Assembly: GCA_964036045.1 (NCBI GenBank)
Contig: OZ038378.1
Location: forward strand, 184,476,944-184,540,943
DNA from: Eutreptiella sp. 'Long Island Sound 2002'
Taxonomy: Eukaryota > Euglenozoa > Euglenophyceae > Eutreptiales > Eutreptiaceae
Direction: 5' to 3'
Length of the DNA stretch: 64,000 nt
Program-made: the position numbers and the translations under genes
Part shown: in pieces, positions 47,501 through 57,000 of the stretch
Layout of the letters: each line of letters begins with the position of its first letter
Position numbering within the stretch: position 1 is the first letter of the stretch
Notes under the pieces: model-generated
Told to the model about the DNA's origin: nothing
Seen by the model: the letters and a program-made list of their open reading frames with translations, nothing else
The model's database searches: none

Positions 47501-50500
47501 AAGCAATCATGCCTTACTAACAGCTGCACTGCCATGAGATTTTGCATGATTTGGAATGAAGGGGGCAGGGGAACTGCACATACTCGGCCCTCCAACTCAA
47601 CTGCACTGGAGTTTAAAGACTGGCCCGCCTTTTTGCACCCCTAACACCCCTGCACCCCTACAACACCCCTACAACCTACACCCTCCCAGAACCCCAGACA
47701 CAACACAATGCAAAGCGACACGCAGCAACACGATGCGACGTGACACAACACTACATAGCCCACACTGTAGGCGTTATGATTAAAAGGGAAGGCTTCGTTG
47801 CATTATTGTTAACAAGAAAATGGACAGATGTGGCAGCCTGTATTCCTCGCGTTCAGGAAAGCTGCCACCTGTGAGGCAGGAGTTGGTGGAGCAACACAAA
47901 TATCGGCATGAGGAGCATGAGATAAAGCAAAGCATGATTGTCTTGGAGAGTGAGGTCTGTCCATCCTCTACCGATTACTCACCCTATTCTGCTTTTCAAC
48001 CCATCACTGCTGCTCCTTTGCTACCCTTCTCTCCAATCGTGGCTGTCATTTTTATCATGTCCATCACCATACCAAAAGGGGCTTTAATTGGGCCCGGGGA
48101 AAGTTGATATGGACAAATTTCGAAGCCCTCCCTTGTACCAAATATTTCCTTCAATTTTAAGGATTCTTTGTGCCATATTGTGTCAGGGGGTGCCATAAGG
48201 ACACTCACCCCCCCCCTTTTTTTTACTATGCCATCAACTCTCTGATGTTCAAATTCCGGCAGATCCTGATATAGCTTAGTTGGTAGTTGTACTAGCTTCT
48301 AATCCCAAGGGTCCTGGATTCAAACCCTGGTGTCTGCAATTTTTTGAGCTTCGCTTTTTTGGTCTTTTTTATGTCTGCCTGTCTGCATCTTTGCATGTGC
48401 ATGCACCCCCAGGACATAGATGCTACGGGTCAGAGTAGGTGTAATGGCCACTGAGCCAGTGTACCCAGGAAGATTTTACAACCCCCCCCCCCCCTTTTCA
48501 ACGGAATAGGGAGTTCCAGAAAGCAGCATTGGCACCAAGCTTGACACAAGATGGAAGACAACCGGGAATTCAGATCAGTTCAGATTACACCAGAGCTTTG
48601 GTGGATGATGCATTAGATGATGAAATTAAATCATGCAAAGTTTCGGTGGCAGCCAGTTCTGGGTTGCACAAGTGGAGGTACTGGGGTCCAGAACCTGCCA
48701 AAAAACTACAAAAAATGCCGTTCTTTTGCTGGATGGAAGAGGTGTGTGGTGGGAGCCATGAATAACAAAAAAGGCAAAGATATCAAGAAAAAGCAATATT
48801 TCCAGCAAAAGACGACAGAAAACAAGCCAAAACAAGGGGAATCCCCTTTTTTTTCCTTCAACAATAGCACTAGCCTGCCATTCACTGCCTCTGTAAATGG
48901 CGTTGATCTCTTCCTTCAGAACCGCAAAATGCGTGGTGCTCACAGACAACATGGAACAAAAAATCCCAAACGTGTCAAGAAACACAGTTGAATGGGATAA
49001 TTCAGCCTTTTGAGTGGCACCGCAGGATGGCCCATATCATAGTGTGGCTTAGGGACAGGCTGTATCAGAATGAATTTGATGAGCCACATGCATGGACAAT
49101 TGCGGTGCCACATAGTGTGTCCCACTTCCAAAAAATGGAGAAATGTGAATGAGGATGCACCTTGAATTCTGTTACCACTGCCGCCCACATGTACCCAAGT
49201 GTCCCATCAGCCTGGTCCCAACATTCGGTTTTGACTGCGGTTGGAGTGATGGCACCTCAAGCCCCCCCATGACTCAAGCCACCTCATCAGGGGCTGGAAG
49301 CCCCCCCCCCCCTCCTTTTCTGCTGATGACCATGGCTATACATGGCTGCCCTACTCATGAACCATTCAGGTAAGAGGCAACACACCCTGTAATCTAAATT
49401 CACTGCATGCTTGTTCACCAGGTGCAGACCTAGCTATACCTTGAACAATACATTGTGAAACTGGGATGGTCGCTGGATGAAGACACACAGTTAAGCCCGC
49501 AGTATCATGGTTCATCTTGCACAAGAGCAGAGACCTTGAACAACTGAGGTTAGAGTCTGGTGCAAGGCAACACATTTGGTCAAAGGTTACAAGATAGGTG
49601 AAAATTGTTACTAGAGCACCAACAAAAATGCAACCCTGGTACTTTTTTTTTGTTGTGACCCGAGTAAACTTCTTTTTTGTTTTTTGGTGTATGGGCTTTG
49701 GGATTGAACAAAAGTGGTGGTTGTGTAGCTACCCATCTTTGCACTTGTGGAAGCCGATCCTGTTCTTATGCCTCTGTGTGAAAGATTCATCAAAGAGGCT
49801 ATGAGAATGCATTTCCTGTGGTGCACAGTTTAGGAAAGCTGAATGTTGTAGTTTGTGCGTTGTTTGAGCTCAACCTTTAAGCACGTGTGAATCATATTGA
49901 ACTTGTTGTTGAGCGCTGGATGGGGCCAGACAGGGCGCTTAAAAAAAGTCGTTTGTTGCTCATGTGACTCTTGTTGAACTTGTTGCTGTGAACACTACTT
50001 AGCCCTTGATGGGGCAAAACAAGGTGCTCTATATATGCCGTTTCTTGCTCGTGTGACTCTATTGAACTTGCATCCACACATTTGCATGTTAAGCGAGGGC
50101 TGCGGTAGCTGGGGCCATAGTCTTCACATTGATGCAGCAAAATTGTCAGAAGATCAACATGCATTGTTTCTTAGTTATTATGTTTGTTTCTTGAACAGTC
50201 TGCAATAAATGTTTCTGTACCCCTGCGGCACGTGCGGCGCACAAAAGGCGTTCTCTATGCGCATCAGCATTGCAAATTGTTCCAGCTAAGTCCTACACAG
50301 TGTCCAAGAGAATAATTGGATGGCAGATGTCCAGCTAGCACAAGAATTCACGGCCCAAATACCAACAGTGGCAAAATGCAATCCATGGCACAAAGAAACC
50401 AATGGTGGCCCCCTCAGTCATCACTGTTGATGAAATGTATTGCGACAGGGCCAACTTAGCTTGGCGCTGTCGCAATGCATTTCATATATATAGATAAATG

Positions 50501-53500
50501 TGGAGGGTATCGCTGAACCTCCTCTGAGGCAAAGGCGCAATATACCTGCAAAGCGACCAGCTCATATGCTGCATATGCCTGCACATCCATAAATGGAAGA
50601 CAAATGAATCAACCCGGGAGATCCTTCACTTTTACCCCCCCCTTTCCCTCCCCCAGTCCCTCATTCAGCGCACCATCACGACGAGTACCAGCTTGACCCC
50701 TCTGATGTGGTGTTTCCCCCCCGTAGTTACACCTCTGTGATGTGCCTGTGGAGCTGCTGCCTGTGCCCTCTCCAGCCTGATTCCATTCTCAGGTGCCTTC
50801 TTCCCTGATGGCATTTTGTGAAAAGGTCATCTTCAATGGCATACCCCAGGACGGTCCCATTGAGGAACCGACCTCCAAGTCTGATACTGCGAAGCTTCAA
50901 AAGGCAGCACGAGAACCCAAACAGGTACGTCTCTTCACTGGCACTGACATTGGAGCACCGCTGCTGCAGAGAGGCAGATCAACAGCGCAGCAATAGGCCC
51001 TAGTTACAGCCCCGCACCTCATGATCGGCTGGGAGACTCGCGAAAGTTTCTTTGACTGCCCAGTGGAATAGAATTTCACAGTGGGAGTGCAAAATGAGGG
51101 TTTGTGGACCGTCTTTGGGCGGTTCCAACTTGATTGTAGGTATACAGTTTGCAGGCTCACTTTAAGGATGTCAGGGATGGTCCTCTTGGGGGGGAGGGGT
51201 ATTAGAGTAGGATCTGACGGGATGGAGGGTCGTGTTGAGCGGGAGGAATGGGGGCGGGGGAGGGGGCGGACAAGAGAGAAAATGCTGCCAGTATGTGAGC
51301 TCTGCATGGTGCTGGTGTTGTCATTTATTGCCGCTGAACTGCTGATGCTCAGTAATGATGCTCAGCTCGGTCAATGCCCAACCACAGGACACCTGCCTGG
51401 TTGCTATCTCCTTCCAACAGAAAGGTACCTAGGCTGGTGAAAAATTGTAAGTGTGGGGAGGGGGGGCTTTGGAGCCCCCCCAACAAAAGGGGGGGGGGGT
51501 TCGGGAAAAGGGGTCTCCAAGGGCAAAAAGGTTGTTTTGGGCAGTCAGAGTGCAGGCAAGAGACGAGGAGTATTGCATTTCCCATTCGGATGCATGTGTG
51601 TACGTTGTGTTGCATTGGCAGCATGGTACCTGTTGTTTGCTCCACCCCTCCCATACCTGGCTCTGAGAGATTAAAACACTCTTGTCAAAGTGGGTATGCA
51701 ATACTGAGCCCTGAGTTGCCAAATTCATTGTGTCAACGAAGAATTGGCCTATGCCATACACAAAAGACACTCAGAGCAAGTGACCGTGCGACGATTCATC
51801 GTGTGAAAGGGGTCTGCCCTTGGAGCCCCCTCCAGGGGGAGGGGGTTGGGAAAAGGGGCTCCAATTGCCCCCGGCTCCACAGGTTCAATTTTTCCCATGC
51901 TTTATGGTCTTTCTTGGCCACTGACGAGCCATTTTTTTGTGCCAATGCTCTCTTGTAAGCAGTTTCCTCATCGAGGGGCAAGAGGGAGAGCGGAGACAAC
52001 AGCGCAAGTGAGGGCAGGAATAGGCAGGGAGGAGGGTGGGTGGGCTGTTTGGATTTAGATTTGGGAGCCAACTGGTCACAGCCAGCAAGGCCCAGCTCCA
52101 TGATTCGATTGGGCCCCATCTTCCAGCACAGTATTCCAGGCGTTCCGTGCTTTCTTCTCCTTGGGGCTGGCTTTGGCAAGGTGTTTACTGGGCGCAAGGC
52201 ACTGTTTCTGTGATGTTTCGTGCCTTTGCGTGCATTGTTGCTCCTGCTCTCCATCTTTACTCCCTTCCTCCCTTTCTCACTTTTCTTTCTTTTTTCCTTT
52301 TGAGGAGGCTCACAGAGCATACAGGCTCACAGGGCCTCCTCAAAAGGAGATGGGATTGGACAGCCCATCCTCAACAATTGCTTCTGCAGGGGCTCCGAAG
52401 CAGCACATACCCTCCCTCCCCCTTTTCCTCCACAGCTGGTGGCAACCTGTTTGGCGAAGGTAAGTGGGTGCAAAGGTAAAGATGCAAGATGCGAAGTGGG
52501 AGGGGACCCAAGAACCCCAATTCGTTGGAGGGGACAACGTGGCACGAAGTAGCAAGCACGTCTGCTCTGGCTGAGGGGACCATTCAAAAGATGGCAACAC
52601 CTCTGGTTTTCTTGGACTGTGACCTTGGGTCCCTTCCCCTCGAGTCTTTGCCCCCCGCCATGTCGCACGTTTGCAGGAAAACAAAGAGGTATTTGGGTCC
52701 CCTTCTGTGGTCTTTAGGTCGCTCCTCGAGTCACAGACTGCGAGTGCCAACTGCCAGCAGCCTGCACCCGCACGCTTCTTTGGGCCTCCCTTGCAGTGTG
52801 GTGTCGGATGTGCAGCTGATGACCCCTGGGGCCAGATTGGCATGCACTACTAATGCTATTGGTTAGTGATGAGTGAGCAGCAAAGGCTGTGGCTCAGGAT
52901 GGCACAAGGACCACAATGTGGCCAGCAACTCCTCAGGCTGGGGACCTGCATGCCATCCACAGTTACAGAGCAATTCAAGGCTTCCAGGGTGTCCACCAAC
53001 TCAGTGACACCTGGTGCAGTACAAAGCCCAAGCAGCAGCCAAGTCAATGGCCCCTCGGCAGGCAATTTGTGCACCGAAAACGGTGCTTATACACAACGCT
53101 AACGCCAACTCCAACTCCAACTCCCTCCTTCCCAACCGGTCTCGAACCCTCCCTTCCACCTGCCCATCCGCCCGCCCTCTCTCCCTCCATCCCTCCTGCT
53201 CTTTCTGTTCATCCCTCCTATCTCACCCGGTATTCCCCGGTCAGTAAGGGACTGTCCGTGAATGAAGCCACTTACCAATTCTACTGCCAGAGTCCCTGAG
53301 TGCGAGCCGAGGCATAATTTGTGTGTATCAATGGTGCATATTTTGTAGACCGTTTAGTCCACATCCTCCTCCACAAAACAATTGCAGGCTGATGCCCAAA
53401 CAATCTTGCAGCGCCAGGTGGTGACTGAAGAAGTATTGCAGAGCGCCAAGCTGGAGCATTGCAAGGATTTGCTGCTGGAGTTGCAGAAACGGCCCAGAAA

Positions 53501-54926
53501 AACAGGAGATTATTTGGAATGGACCGAAGACAGATACGGGTATGCCTCAGTGCCTACCTTATTGTCCACGGTGCTGTGCTGGGGGCTCCACAGATCTGAG
53601 TCCATATTGCGCTCCATCATGAGGCGGGCCTCGATAGGTGATGTGGTTACATTGCCCAGGGCCGGTAGCCAGGCTTGCGCTTGAAGGAGAGGAAGGCCTC
53701 AGGGTAGAGGTAGTGCAGCAAATGCTCATAAAGCCGGTTGACCACGGCATGGGAAAGCTGTTGTGCGCAGGATGGAATTGAATCGGCGTTCCGGAGACCG
53801 AGCGTCATCTCATGTACAGTCATGCGGCATTTTTTATGTTTCCCCTTCGGACATGCAAATGCAAAGCTCTCAGCAGAACTTGTGCTAGTGACACTGAGGC
53901 AAGTTCGGATGCACAAAAGTAGTTTACAGCCCCAAAATAGTCCATGGCGATGGGTGCTTGTGCCAGGCCCAGGTTTTGCAAACAATTGTCCAGTGCCACG
54001 CAATTTCGAGCAGGCAAGCAGAGGGATTTGGTCCCTATCATTCACACTCACAGTGTAGCAGTGTACCATGGTCATGTGGAATGGCTGAAGGACATGGGAT
54101 ACGTCTAGGCTCGATTTGTTGGAAACCGGGTATCAAAGCAAAAACCATTGAGTTTTGCCCTTCATGCCCGTTTTTACTCTCTAGCCCCAAAGAGAGCCAA
54201 TAAGGCCACCCGAGATGTATGTAATGGTGGCAACTGTTTATCCCAAGTCGGTAGCATATCAACAATAAACCGGATCACCAATATCAGGGTGTCAGCACAA
54301 ATTATCGGACGGGGGTTTGTAGAACAAACTCGACGCAAATCCAACAACAACACACCACACCACGCAACAACACACCACAAATCAGACCACATTTTCACAA
54401 TGACCGGGAATTGACCTAACCTATGACCTATGACCCATCCCCCCCCCCCCGCCCGGCCCGCCCTGGCAGGAACGGTATATCAAGGGCACTTGGTGGAGAG
54501 GCCATTGGGTACCGCTACCTGCAGAGGGAAAGGGCTCCACGAAATGACAATGGTAAGTGGCAAGAGGGCAACAGGCGCCGCCAGGTTCAGACAGCAATCC
54601 GCTCAGGCGTAATGCCCTCGCCCCCATACTTCCGAGGTATGCCGGGAGACTTCGTGCCGTACATGGTGAAGCTTGTCATGAAAAATTGGTTTAGAAATTC
54701 TGCTCAGGTGCCACAGGATGTGCTCCTTTTATGCAAATACCCCCAAAGCCCATCACAGTCACCGGCCACCATGCCAACTGCAACGCATGCCATTGTTTCG
54801 TCATGTCTCTCTACACACTGCCCTGCGGCATCTCACAGGGATGATGTTGATTGGGACTGGTCATCCGAAGAGGAGGATGATGAGGCAGATTTTACAAGTT
54901 ACCTTACCCGTCTCAGTGGGCCCTGA
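29518..54926 (+). CDS. Large multi-exon coiled-coil/disordered protein, unidentified
   Basis: Exons with matching phases and GT-AG borders: 29518-30086, 32351-32525, 34199-34318, 38185-38412, 39097-39315, 39972-40143 (GC donor), 42475-42706, 43403-43465, 45621-45830, 46003-46134, 46329-46362, 46525-about 46689, 46780-46954, 47857-47954, 48520-48677, [one exon missing], 50793-50924, 53388-53539, 54470-54926. The likely start is ATG 29524, though an upstream exon is possible; the stop is TGA. About 1,160 residues are seen. Order: acidic run (IVEEEEEEDLML), helical region, basic patch (SPRKRKQLVDPKNFRAKQIK), strong coiled coil (TRTLIEELWAEIHVAKAERE to QLIEKRESFCERLRQ), a conserved-looking block (LVQNDIVNLILQLRKITCMV, FIWHGIEYMVKMRADLAFLQ), Ser/Pro-rich stretches, charged helices and an acidic tail (DDVDWDWSSEEEDDEADF). 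The coiled coil faintly resembles PRC1/Ase1/MAP65, but I do not claim that family. Confidence 0.75.
31000..31145 (+). repeat. Segment related to 46340-46480
   Basis: CGATGACGGTGTGCGCGTTC and its continuation GTTGGGTCACGCGTGCACCA pair with TGATGGTGTGCGCATTTA and TTGGGTCAAGCATACATCA at 46.36 kb. Both encode D-G-V-R-x-x-W-V in one frame. It lies within intron 1 of the large gene, while the relative spans exon 11 and its donor. Confidence 0.45.
31228..31428. repeat. Foldback repeat, about 200 bp
   Basis: The left arm CGGGTTTTCACTTCC, poly(G), TCAATAGAGCCC and the right arm GGGCTCTATCGA, poly(C), GGAAACGAAAACCCG are inverted copies. The centre contains the GTTCGGGAAAAGGG motif shared with 51.5 and 51.85 kb. 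Confidence 0.65.
33905..34085 (-). repeat. Degenerate minisatellite, GTACA-AC / GGGAGGGTGC unit
   Basis: Units of about 27-30 bases read on this strand as CACCCTCC-TGTGTACAACTGA. The same family, inverted, is at 43000-43320. It lies in intron 3 of the large gene. Confidence 0.6.
34450..34960 (+). repeat. Intron duplication, left copy
   Basis: Shares with 35680-36160, in order, TCCGAGATC-GC-ACCC, CCTACAGG-GAGGA, TAGGCTAGC, TTTAGCCCCTTGTAAAATCATCAT-TTGG (two pieces), CTTCCGATGAAACCCTGCCC and TCGAAAACCAAGAT-TGTGCCTGCGGG. It has diverged by substitutions and insertions. Confidence 0.6.
35680..36160 (+). repeat. Intron duplication, right copy
   Basis: Partner of 34450-34960. The frame encoding ETLPSKSKTKICACGKAKC is open here but has a stop in the left copy. 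Confidence 0.6.
35815..35865 (+). repeat. (GGGGT)n G-rich tract
   Basis: Four or more GGGGT units with potential to form a G-quadruplex on this strand. Within intron 3 of the large gene. Confidence 0.8.
36075..36355 (+). CDS. Possible Cys-containing coding segment
   Basis: The frame encodes SKSKTKICACGKAKCQDDWL, then EAPSQRRMQGPGWQLW and a Trp-containing end (HWDPGDWIWG), ending TGA after GDVCGH. A C-x-C-x4-C cluster is visible. It overlaps the intron duplication, so it is probably element-derived. It is not needed for the phase chain of the large gene. Confidence 0.2.
38430..39065 (+). repeat. CATGCCACCCAA minisatellite in intron 4
   Basis: Long, interrupted array of 11-12-base units (ATGCCACCCAAC and variants ATGCCGCCGG, ATGTCATCGG). 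It fills most of the intron between 38413 and 39096. Met/Pro-rich frames across it are artefacts. Confidence 0.8.
39420..39625 (+). repeat. GGTTT / GGGTT / GGAGTGG low-complexity tract
   Basis: Starts as TTTGG units and grades into TTGGG and GGAGTGGGGTGGAGTGGGGT. Within intron 5 of the large gene. Confidence 0.8.
40560..40620 (+). repeat. (GGTGGTT)n short array
   Basis: Four units of GGTTGGTGGTTGG. Within intron 6 of the large gene, in the same neighbourhood as poly(G) tracts near 40700 and 40890. Confidence 0.8.
41570..41645. repeat. AACCGACGGCGGTT-type repeat cluster
   Basis: Three spaced copies: GCTTAACCGACGGCGGTTGA, GTCAACCGACGCCGGTTGG and TGTAACCGACAGCAGC. Also related: CAACCGACGGAGGCTG at about 40939. 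Confidence 0.65.
42285..42390 (+). repeat. (GCCT)n with TGCGTATG interruptions
   Basis: Tetranucleotide array in intron 6 of the large gene, just upstream of exon 7. Confidence 0.85.
42840..42895 (+). repeat. (CA)n microsatellite
   Basis: CA run with CG interruptions in intron 7 of the large gene. Confidence 0.85.
43000..43320 (+). repeat. Degenerate minisatellite, GGGAGGGTGCT-TGTCGGTTGTAC unit
   Basis: About ten diverged units of 27-30 bases. Inverted relative of 33905-34085. Ends in a poly(G) run at 43311. Confidence 0.65.
44367..44989. mobile_element. Foldback (MULE-like) DNA element, 623 bp
   Basis: Flanked by the 10-bp direct repeat TCTTGGATTT (44357-44366 and 44990-44999). The termini are inverted over 100 bp or more: left GGCCCACCGGATTTAACCGG, right end in reverse complement GCTCACTGGATTAAATCGG; both continue with GACTTGGG-TTCGGCG and later GGCCGGCCGAAAGTCCGGTT-like sequence. 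The centre holds a GGCGG-ACACACA minisatellite (44520-44725) and an extra partial terminal copy (44812-44880). Terminal repeats of this length with 9-11-bp duplications are typical of Mutator-like elements; family assignment is inference. No transposase is encoded, so it is non-autonomous. Confidence 0.8.
44520..44725 (+). repeat. AAGGCGG-ACACACA minisatellite
   Basis: About a dozen units of 15-18 bases, interrupted twice by a GTCTRTGGCCACCGCAGGAG sequence that itself is duplicated. It sits inside the foldback element. Confidence 0.85.
47126..47506 (-). CDS. Stretch open and protein-like on both strands
   Basis: The minus frame of 126 residues contains GATTRILPSIWHKEFLSHFF, then SQYRKHEYVTLTTISSLNRL and a helical tail. 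The plus strand, with one TAG, reads RELIVVRVTYSCFLYCEKKW, then DKNSLCQIDGNILVVAPYRD. It lies within the intron between exons 13 and 14 of the large gene, whose phases join without it. It could be an element remnant on either strand. Confidence 0.3.
   Translation of the reverse strand: MLTGVTAVTQSVQVPRATKDVHTPPTIHLSTESRYGATTRILPSIWHKEFLSHFFSQYRKHEYVTLTTISSLNRLRLLECRLHSGLRMTYQLVYTPAVSRQHQHLYMDVFLKLTKTNGNFFLQPVV
48264..48343 (+). repeat. tRNA-like sequence (tRNA-Arg(TCT)-like)
   Basis: TAGCTTAGTTGG resembles an A box and GGATTCAAACCC a B box. The loop CTTCTAATCC would place TCT as anticodon. The 3' end TGTCTGCA pairs partly with GCAGAT upstream and is followed by a T run, a possible Pol III terminator. 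The acceptor and T stems have mismatches and the span is too long, so I call it a tRNA-derived relic rather than a functional tRNA. Confidence 0.4.
48985..49152 (+). pseudogene. Transposase-like coding remnant
   Basis: A 55-residue frame with QLNGIIQPFEWHRRMAHIIV then WLRDRLYQNEFDEPHAWTIA and an ending before TGA. Immediately upstream, a different frame reads CVVLTDNMEQKIPNVSRNTV, so frame changes have occurred. Its Trp/His-rich style recalls transposase domains but no signature is decisive. It lies in an intron of the large gene between exons 15 and the 50793 exon. Confidence 0.3.
49160..50790. other. Intron of the large gene, one exon probably missing here
   Basis: The preceding exon ends in phase 2 and the next starts in phase 0, so an undetected exon must lie between 48678 and 50792, or the donor is misplaced. 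No candidate was convincing. AT-richer sequence than its surroundings; tandem-like GTTGAACTTGTTGCTG words near 49900-50070. Confidence 0.4.
50925..53387. other. Intron of the large gene with G-rich repeats
   Basis: Contains two copies of a GGAGCCCCC, G-run, TTCGGGAAAAGGGG block (51470-51515 and 51822-51866) and a GAGGAGGC / GCCTCCTC hairpin (52303-52342). Frames are weak. No extra exon was needed by the phase chain. Confidence 0.5.
51466..51515 (+). repeat. GGAGCCCCC-G(n)-TTCGGGAAAAGGGG repeat
   Basis: Related to 51822-51866 (GGAGCCCCCTCCAGG, G-run, GGGAAAAGGGGCTCC) and to 31266-31310 (GAGCCCCCAAAAACT, G-run, TTCGGGAAAAGGG). A short dispersed family that can fold on itself. Confidence 0.6.
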
Positions 54927-54969
54927 AAACAGACGTGCGGATAAAGTGCATCCCACTGTCCTGCATTGT

Positions 54970-55290
54970 GTCCCAGGCTTCAAAAGTATCTATCATATCT
55001 GTATCCAATTTTCAGGTGCTTGTATTACATCCGTCTCACAGCCTTTTCTGCTTGTAGCTCTCCGCGGTTTGTCCCCGCAGTCGCTTGCGGCTCTTTCCCA
55101 GACACCATGAAGCACTTATCTTGAAGAACTTTTGTGGATATGGCATGTGTCTCGTGGGGGATGGCCAAGATTATTCCCGGCTTTCATGTACCACATATGT
55201 GTCCCAAGCTTCACAAGTGTGTATCATGTGTGTACCCCCCCCCCCAAAAAAAGTGTGGATCCTGTGCACGCAGTGATTTTATCCTCACGT
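54970..55290 (+). repeat. Older repeat, copy B (uninterrupted)
   Basis: Partner of 44080-45110. Lies just past the stop codon of the large gene and gives the uninserted state of the site hit by the foldback element. Confidence 0.8.
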
Positions 55291-56456
55291 CTGCCCTGAG
55301 ATTCCCTGGGGCACCAGCATACCGCTCCAGGCATTCCGCAACTACAGCAACGGGGATCGGGCACTGCAGGACCAATCGCCACGGATGGGGAGAGAGGGGA
55401 TTTGCGGCTCGAGGAAGTGGCCCACAGAGCTGCGACTCGCAGTTGCACGCGTCCGCACCGATTGCGCGAAGTGGACGCCACCCCAAAATACAGAACACCA
55501 CATGAAGCGCCAAAAACTATCCAATCCCCCGAAAACTTTGGTTGGTCGGTTGGGGGGTTTTGGACGATTACCGTTCCCAAACACCGAACCCCTTACCCAA
55601 GCCCTGCCTGGGGGTTAGTGATCGAAACCTTGACCCTTCCTCCCCTTGCCATTGCTACCATTCCTCTGGAATTGGCCGTTACGCTTAATCAAAGGGTCTG
55701 GGGCAAATCTTTTGCTCTTGTGCTGGCCCTTGGACACACCGGACTTTCCTCACAGCAGGGCTGTCGTTTCAGAATAAAAGGTTTCTGTCCTTTTTTATTT
55801 TCACTGAAGACGGCCGAGGGTATTGAGTGCACGTAGCGCACCGGAGGCAGGCTTTTTTTTTGGTATTAAGGACAGCCCTGTATTGGAGGGTTTCCTTTGT
55901 CGCATGTCATCCAGAATGGGTGCAGGCTTCATGCTGCAGTGGTCTTGACCGCAACACCACCTGATTTTGGCTGCCCTGTACAGCTGCGGGAGCTGCGCTG
56001 TAGAGGTCTTCAAAACGATCGGATCATCAGCAGCAATCTTGGGGCAGTACGGGAAGGCAGTACCAGAGGTGTCCAGCGACTGTGTTGTATGGTGTATTCC
56101 CGCTGATCATCTTATCCTCGGTACCCTCCTGCCCTATTGTTGGTTTTCCTCCTGTGAGGACACTATCACAACCACACACCGGGAGAGCCCGCTGCGTTGT
56201 AGCATAAGCCTCCCCCCTTCATGCACAAGTGCCGAAAGGTCTCCATGTTGGGCCTTTGCTTACTGTGTGTGTGTGTGTGTTGGTGTGCATGTGCATGTGC
56301 ATGTGCGTGTGCGCGCACGCTCCTATGGAAGTTGGCACAGGCAAGACCACCTCCATCACCATGCGTTGTGTCCTCATTCTTTGGTGTCTCCGTTGCACTG
56401 TCATTCAACATAATACGGCAAATCCCGATTCTTTCAATTCCCGGTGGTTTTCCTAG
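55291..56456. other. No supported gene
   Basis: Frames on both strands near 55385-55840 have no splice partners. A (GTGTGC)n/(CATGTG)n tract lies at about 56265-56320. Right after it a frame reads MEVGTGKTTSITMRCVLI, which has a GTGKTT word but lacks the first Gly of a Walker A motif, so I do not call an ATPase. Confidence 0.45.
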
Positions 56457-57000
56457 ATGGTCAAGACCACCGTTTCACGGATATCTGCCATTTTTGCAGG
56501 TAGAAGGGCCACACAGCAAACAAGTGTCTCACCAACCTCAAATGCCAATGCCTTCAAATCTCCACAAGATGATGCCAAAAAGTCCATCACCAATGTGAAA
56601 AAGATGCACAGCCAAAAGGATGGTTTGGTGCAGAAAATGACAAGGCTCATTACTTGGTAGCAACAGGTGGCCAAACCAGCCATCACACACAGGTTCAGCC
56701 CCCTGTGGCCGTCCAAGAAGATATGGGTAAAAAAAATGCATTCCATGGAGAGCAGGGCAATTCTCAAACTGGCATTTGAAGAGTGGGTGGGCTCGGAGTT
56801 TGCTCCCTTGAAGATAGTGGCTACAGAAGCCCTTTCTTGATCTACATTTGGTGAATATGTGCAGTCACTTGAACTCATGAGTTTTGGGGGTGCAATTTTG
56901 GGGCAAGTGGAGGGCAATACTGTTTTGGCCCGAGCCCTCATTGACAGATGGGTGGCGAGTGTCCGGAAAGGTCATCATTTGCTGATCTTGACAAGGATCC
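56457..57000 (+). pseudogene. Transposase-like remnant (possibly hAT)
   Basis: One frame continues with TAG and TGA interruptions. It starts VKTTVSRISAIFAGRRATQQ, then a Lys-rich helix, then ILKLAFEEWVGSEFAPLKIV, STFGEYVQSLELMSFGG and VLARALIDRWVASVRKG. The 'L-x-FI-x-x-x-x-x-PF-x-IV-E-x-x-x-F' style of hAT transposases is only loosely met. Internal stops indicate decay. Confidence 0.35.

Noticed and set aside
56320-56390. P-loop ATPase fragment
   Set aside because: Contains GTGKTT but lacks the first Gly of Walker A, and no Walker B or other helicase motif follows.
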